Shown here: positions 6,711 through 8,762 of the stretch, piece by piece
Position numbering within the stretch: position 1 is the first letter of the stretch
Layout of the letters: every line of letters begins with the position of its first letter
From: Lachnospiraceae bacterium UBA4380
Lineage (GTDB): Bacteria; Bacillota; Clostridia; Lachnospirales; Lachnospiraceae
DNA: 8,762 bases
Direction: 5' to 3'
NCBI GenBank assembly: GCA_002390025.1
Contig: DGRU01000193.1
Coordinates: 7,799-16,560 of the forward strand
Translations under genes and position numbers: made by a program
The notes under the pieces: model-generated
Databases searched by the model: none
Seen by the model: the letters and a program-made list of their open reading frames with translations, nothing else
What the model was told of the DNA's origin: nothing

Positions 6711-6880
6711 TTGTATGGTTACTGTACAGACCCACCTGAACTCGAGGTGTTTTTGCGTGGTTTCCAACGCAAAAACCCGAGTTAAACGGCGTTCGCCCCA
6801 TTCGCGGAGCGAATTTAGCATGGGCGAACGCAAGTTACTGTCACGCCCCTCGAGAGGGCGTGAACAGTAACGTTGTATGG
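6711..6880. mobile_element. MITE-like palindromic element with 8-bp flanking direct repeat
   Basis: TTGTATGG occurs at 6711-6718 and again at 6873-6880, bracketing about 154 bp. The left end GTTACTGTACAG (6718-6729) matches the inverted right end (6860-6871) at 10 of 12 positions, as expected for terminal inverted repeats. Inside are three inverted repeats. The first pairs GTTTTTGCGT 6749-6758 with 6767-6776, flanked by AACTCG/CGAGTT. The second pairs GCGTTCGCCC 6789-6798 with 6822-6831, with an inner ATTCGC/GCGAAT. The third pairs GTTACTGT 6834-6841 with 6864-6871, with an inner CACGCCC/GGGCGTG. No transposase is encoded, so mobility would depend on an enzyme elsewhere. A structured RNA or a REP-like repeat are alternatives. 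Confidence 0.6.
6733..6754 (+). terminator. Probable purD terminator formed by the element's left end
   Basis: CACCT (6733-6737) pairs with AGGTG (6745-6749) around GAACTCG and is followed directly by five T (6750-6754). It lies 38 nt after the purD stop. The same bases also take part in the longer stem with 6767-6783, so the two folds compete. Confidence 0.45.
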
Positions 6881-6910
6881 AATCTGTTGCAGAGGAATTG
6901 ACAATAATTG

Positions 6911-6940
6911 TTCCCACAAAAGCATATCCGGTGCTATAAT
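6911..6940 (+). promoter_or_regulatory. Promoter with extended -10 for the SH3b gene
   Basis: A perfect TATAAT at 6935-6940 is preceded by TGC, giving an extended -10. TTCCCA (6911-6916) is a fair -35 at 18 bases. A perfect TTGACA at 6898-6903 is 31 bases away, too far to serve this -10; it starts the palindrome ACAATAATTGT (6901-6911), which may be an operator. Transcription would begin near 6947. The promoter lies outside the MITE-like element. Confidence 0.65.
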
Positions 6941-6947
6941 GTTAGAT

Positions 6948-7132
6948 GGCATTACTGTCGGGCACGGACCCTTCAGAAACAGTAGTGTCCGGAAACTGAA
7001 AAATACTGGATCAGAATATGCAGTGTGGGAATCAACGTAACCGGGGTTGCGGACGGAGGTTTCCTCTCATCAGGAGAACGATACAGTGTACAGCACTGCC
7101 GGAGTCAGAGGCTCCGGCCTCGGAGGGAGATA
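6948..7132 (+). promoter_or_regulatory. Untranslated leader of the SH3b gene with several hairpins
   Basis: TACTGT (6953-6958) can pair with ACAGTA (6979-6984), and CAGTG (7084-7088) with CACTG (7094-7098). Just before the ribosome site two hairpins compete: CCGGAG/CTCCGG (7099-7104 with 7112-7117) and GAGGC/GCCTC (7108-7112 with 7117-7121). The Shine-Dalgarno GGAGG (7122-7126) follows at once, so folding may limit ribosome access. No known riboswitch class was recognised. Confidence 0.35.
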
Positions 7133-8762
7133 ATGAAAAACACAAGACTGGGACGCAGATGTGCCGTCAGGCTTGCATCAGCAGCTGCAGCACTCACAGC
7201 AGCTCTCATCCTGACAATGATGACTGTAGCAGCCGCTACGATCAATGCCACGGATGTCACCATTCGAAACTCTGCAGAGGATAAGAGCGATTACTCCAAT
7301 GCTATAGGCGTGCTGCAGCAGGGAGATCAGGTCACAGTCCTTTCCAAGGCGACTGATGGTTCCGGGAACGAGTGGTTCTATGTAGAACTCCAGAACGGAA
7401 ACAAAGGTTATGTTAAAGCCCAGTGGGTCGACAACGGAGACGCGGCTGTTCCGGAGGAAGAGACTGCGCAGCCCGAAGAGGCGCAGGAAGCCGACCAGGA
7501 GGATGTCGTCGATGAGGAAGACGTGATCGATGATGACTGGAGCCCGGAAGAGACTGATCCGGCTGCAGGGACACCTGCTTCCGCAGACGGCTCGGGCACA
7601 GGCGTTTCTCCCGAAGATTCTGCCGAATCCCAGGATTCCCCCGATGTCGACAACGGACAGGAGTATGATCCCTACACAGATCCCAATGCCCAGTTCAGCG
7701 TCAACTTCAATGCGGAAGAAAACGGCACGGGAAGCTGGTATATCTACAATTACGATACCGACAAGCAGATCCGGATCGGTGATCTGGAGAAGCTCAGCGA
7801 CGCCCAGAACGCTGCACAGAAGAGCGCGGCTTCCGCAGGCAGATGGCGCACCATCGCCTGCATCCTGCTGATCCTTCTGGTGGCACTCATCATTTTCCTC
7901 TATGTTGTCCTTCGCAGAAACGGCGGCGCGCCCGCCCCTTCCAGAAGGTCCCGCAGAGAGAGAACCCGTGCAAACCGCGCGCGTGCTTCCGAGGATGAAG
8001 AAGAGGACGAGTTCGACTGGGACAGTGAAGAAGCAGAAGAAGCAGATGAAGATGCTTCTCAGGACAGCACTCCCGAAGACGGGGATGACGGCGCAGCCGT
8101 CCCTTCCGATGAAGATGATTTCGAGGAAGACGAGGAGGACGAGGCAGAAGAGCCCGCACCCCGCAAAAAAGAAGCCGGTCTTTTCGGAGCCAAATCACGC
8201 AGTCGTCAGAAGGCCCTTTTTGCTCCCATGGATGAAGAGGAGGAAGAGGAGGAAGAGGACGATGAGTATTATGATGAAGGCCTCTACGACGATGAAGACG
8301 ATTCCGATGAGGATGACTATGAAGAGGACGAGGAGAGGGCTCCCCGCAAGGGCGGATTCCTGAGCATGCTCAAGAGCATCTTTTCTTCAAGTGATGATGA
8401 AGACGATTACGATGAAGACGAAGATGAGGATGACGAGGACTACGACGAAGACGAGGACTACGAGGACGAAGAGGACGAAGAAGATGAAGAGGAGGAAGAG
8501 CTTCCTCCCGTCAGGAAACAGACCAGACGCTCTTCCGCAGCGGCGAAGCCCGCATCGAGACCTGCCCCCCGCCCCAGACCCCGCCCTGCCCGCAAGATCG
8601 AGTTTGATGAGGAAGCGGACTATCCTGAGGATGTGGATCTGATCCCTGCCGGCGGCTGGTCTTCACCGCAGGACAACGTCGTTACCGAGACTCTCGAAGA
8701 GACGGCAGCTGCGGAGGCAGAGACCGCAGCAGCTGCAGCCGCAGCGGCTCCCAGGTCTGCTG
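7133..8762 (+). CDS. Single-pass membrane protein: SH3b ectodomain and very acidic cytoplasmic tail (3' partial)
   Basis: The frame is open from the ATG at 7133 (GGAGG 6 nt upstream) to the window end, 543 codons with no stop. Residues 1-35 look like a Sec signal peptide: Arg-rich start, hydrophobic 14-35, Ala-rich cleavage region. Residues 37-102 resemble a bacterial SH3 domain (VTIRNSAEDKS, GDQVTVL, EWFYVEL, KGYVKAQWV), often a cell-wall or peptide binding fold. A disordered acidic, Pro/Ser-rich linker (103-186) leads to a small compact segment (187-222, with GSWYIYNYD). A transmembrane helix spans 240-260, followed by RR and a basic stretch, so the tail is predicted cytoplasmic. The tail alternates long Asp/Glu blocks (287-340, 367-401, 421-456) with basic islands (344-360, 402-417, 461-488) and ends in poly-Ala within the window. 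Possible roles include envelope sensing or scaffolding; I assign none. Confidence 0.85.
   Translation, partial: MKNTRLGRRCAVRLASAAAALTAALILTMMTVAAATINATDVTIRNSAEDKSDYSNAIGVLQQGDQVTVLSKATDGSGNEWFYVELQNGNKGYVKAQWVDNGDAAVPEEETAQPEEAQEADQEDVVDEEDVIDDDWSPEETDPAAGTPASADGSGTGVSPEDSAESQDSPDVDNGQEYDPYTDPNAQFSVNFNAEENGTGSWYIYNYDTDKQIRIGDLEKLSDAQNAAQKSAASAGRWRTIACILLILLVALIIFLYVVLRRNGGAPAPSRRSRRERTRANRARASEDEEEDEFDWDSEEAEEADEDASQDSTPEDGDDGAAVPSDEDDFEEDEEDEAEEPAPRKKEAGLFGAKSRSRQKALFAPMDEEEEEEEEDDEYYDEGLYDDEDDSDEDDYEEDEERAPRKGGFLSMLKSIFSSSDDEDDYDEDEDEDDEDYDEDEDYEDEEDEEDEEEEELPPVRKQTRRSSAAAKPASRPAPRPRPRPARKIEFDEEADYPEDVDLIPAGGWSSPQDNVVTETLEETAAAEAETAAAAAAAAPRSA

Noticed and set aside
6733..6875. CRISPR array reading of the repeats after purD
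   Set aside because: The repeats are inverted and unequal, with no regular direct repeats and spacers.
5316..6917. 533-codon open frame on the minus strand opposite purD
   Set aside because: It lies antisense to clear purD motifs, has no recognisable domain, and is a typical shadow in GC-rich coding DNA.
7018..7284. 88-codon open frame overlapping the SH3b gene start
   Set aside because: It overlaps the signal peptide and SH3b coding region in another frame, is Cys/His/Ser-rich and has no ribosome site support.
7902..8642. Open frames at 7902-8363 and 8391-8642 giving Lys/Arg/Met/Thr-rich proteins
   Set aside because: They are shifted-frame readings of the GA-rich codons of the acidic tail; the frame from 7133 has a start, ribosome site, signal peptide, domain and membrane helix.

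Overview
The window looks like a GC-rich clostridial chromosome (phylum Bacillota), most probably a Lachnospiraceae-type gut anaerobe. This is inferred from the pur gene order and sequence style, strong Shine-Dalgarno sites, a sigma-A-type promoter, a long M29-family aminopeptidase, and an SH3b membrane protein of the kind common in that group. No rRNA, tRNA, CRISPR array or phage gene was seen. All supported genes lie on the + strand.

Left part (1-2361): the window opens inside a 21-bp tandem repeat that probably encodes heptapeptide repeats at the C-terminus of an upstream protein ending at 95. Its stop codon overlaps the ribosome binding site of a 750-residue M29-type metallo-aminopeptidase with an unusually long N-terminal extension. 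A 36-bp tandem duplication spans the aminopeptidase stop codon.

Middle part (2362-6695): a 514-base gene-free stretch holds degenerate repeats, a GC-rich inverted repeat, a good promoter (TTGCAA-N17-TATTAT) and a structured leader of about 150 nt. It is followed by four de novo purine genes, purE, purM, purN and purD. PurD makes GAR, PurN formylates it, PurM closes the ring to AIR, and PurE carboxylates AIR or rearranges N5-CAIR. purM and purN overlap by 7 nt. The purE-purM and purN-purD gaps (133 and 244 nt) hold hairpins and terminator-like signals, so expression may be tuned inside the cluster. purK, purF, purL, purC, purB and purH are not in the window.

Right part (6696-8762): just after purD lies a compact element of about 154 bp made of three consecutive inverted repeats. 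It has short terminal inverted repeats and an 8-bp flanking direct repeat (TTGTATGG), the layout of a MITE-like non-autonomous insertion. Its left end appears to supply a terminator for purD. Beyond it, a promoter with an extended -10 (TGCTATAAT) drives a gene that runs off the window end from 7133. That gene encodes a signal peptide, an SH3b domain, one transmembrane helix and a very long, extremely acidic cytoplasmic tail interrupted by basic islands. It is the least familiar protein here.
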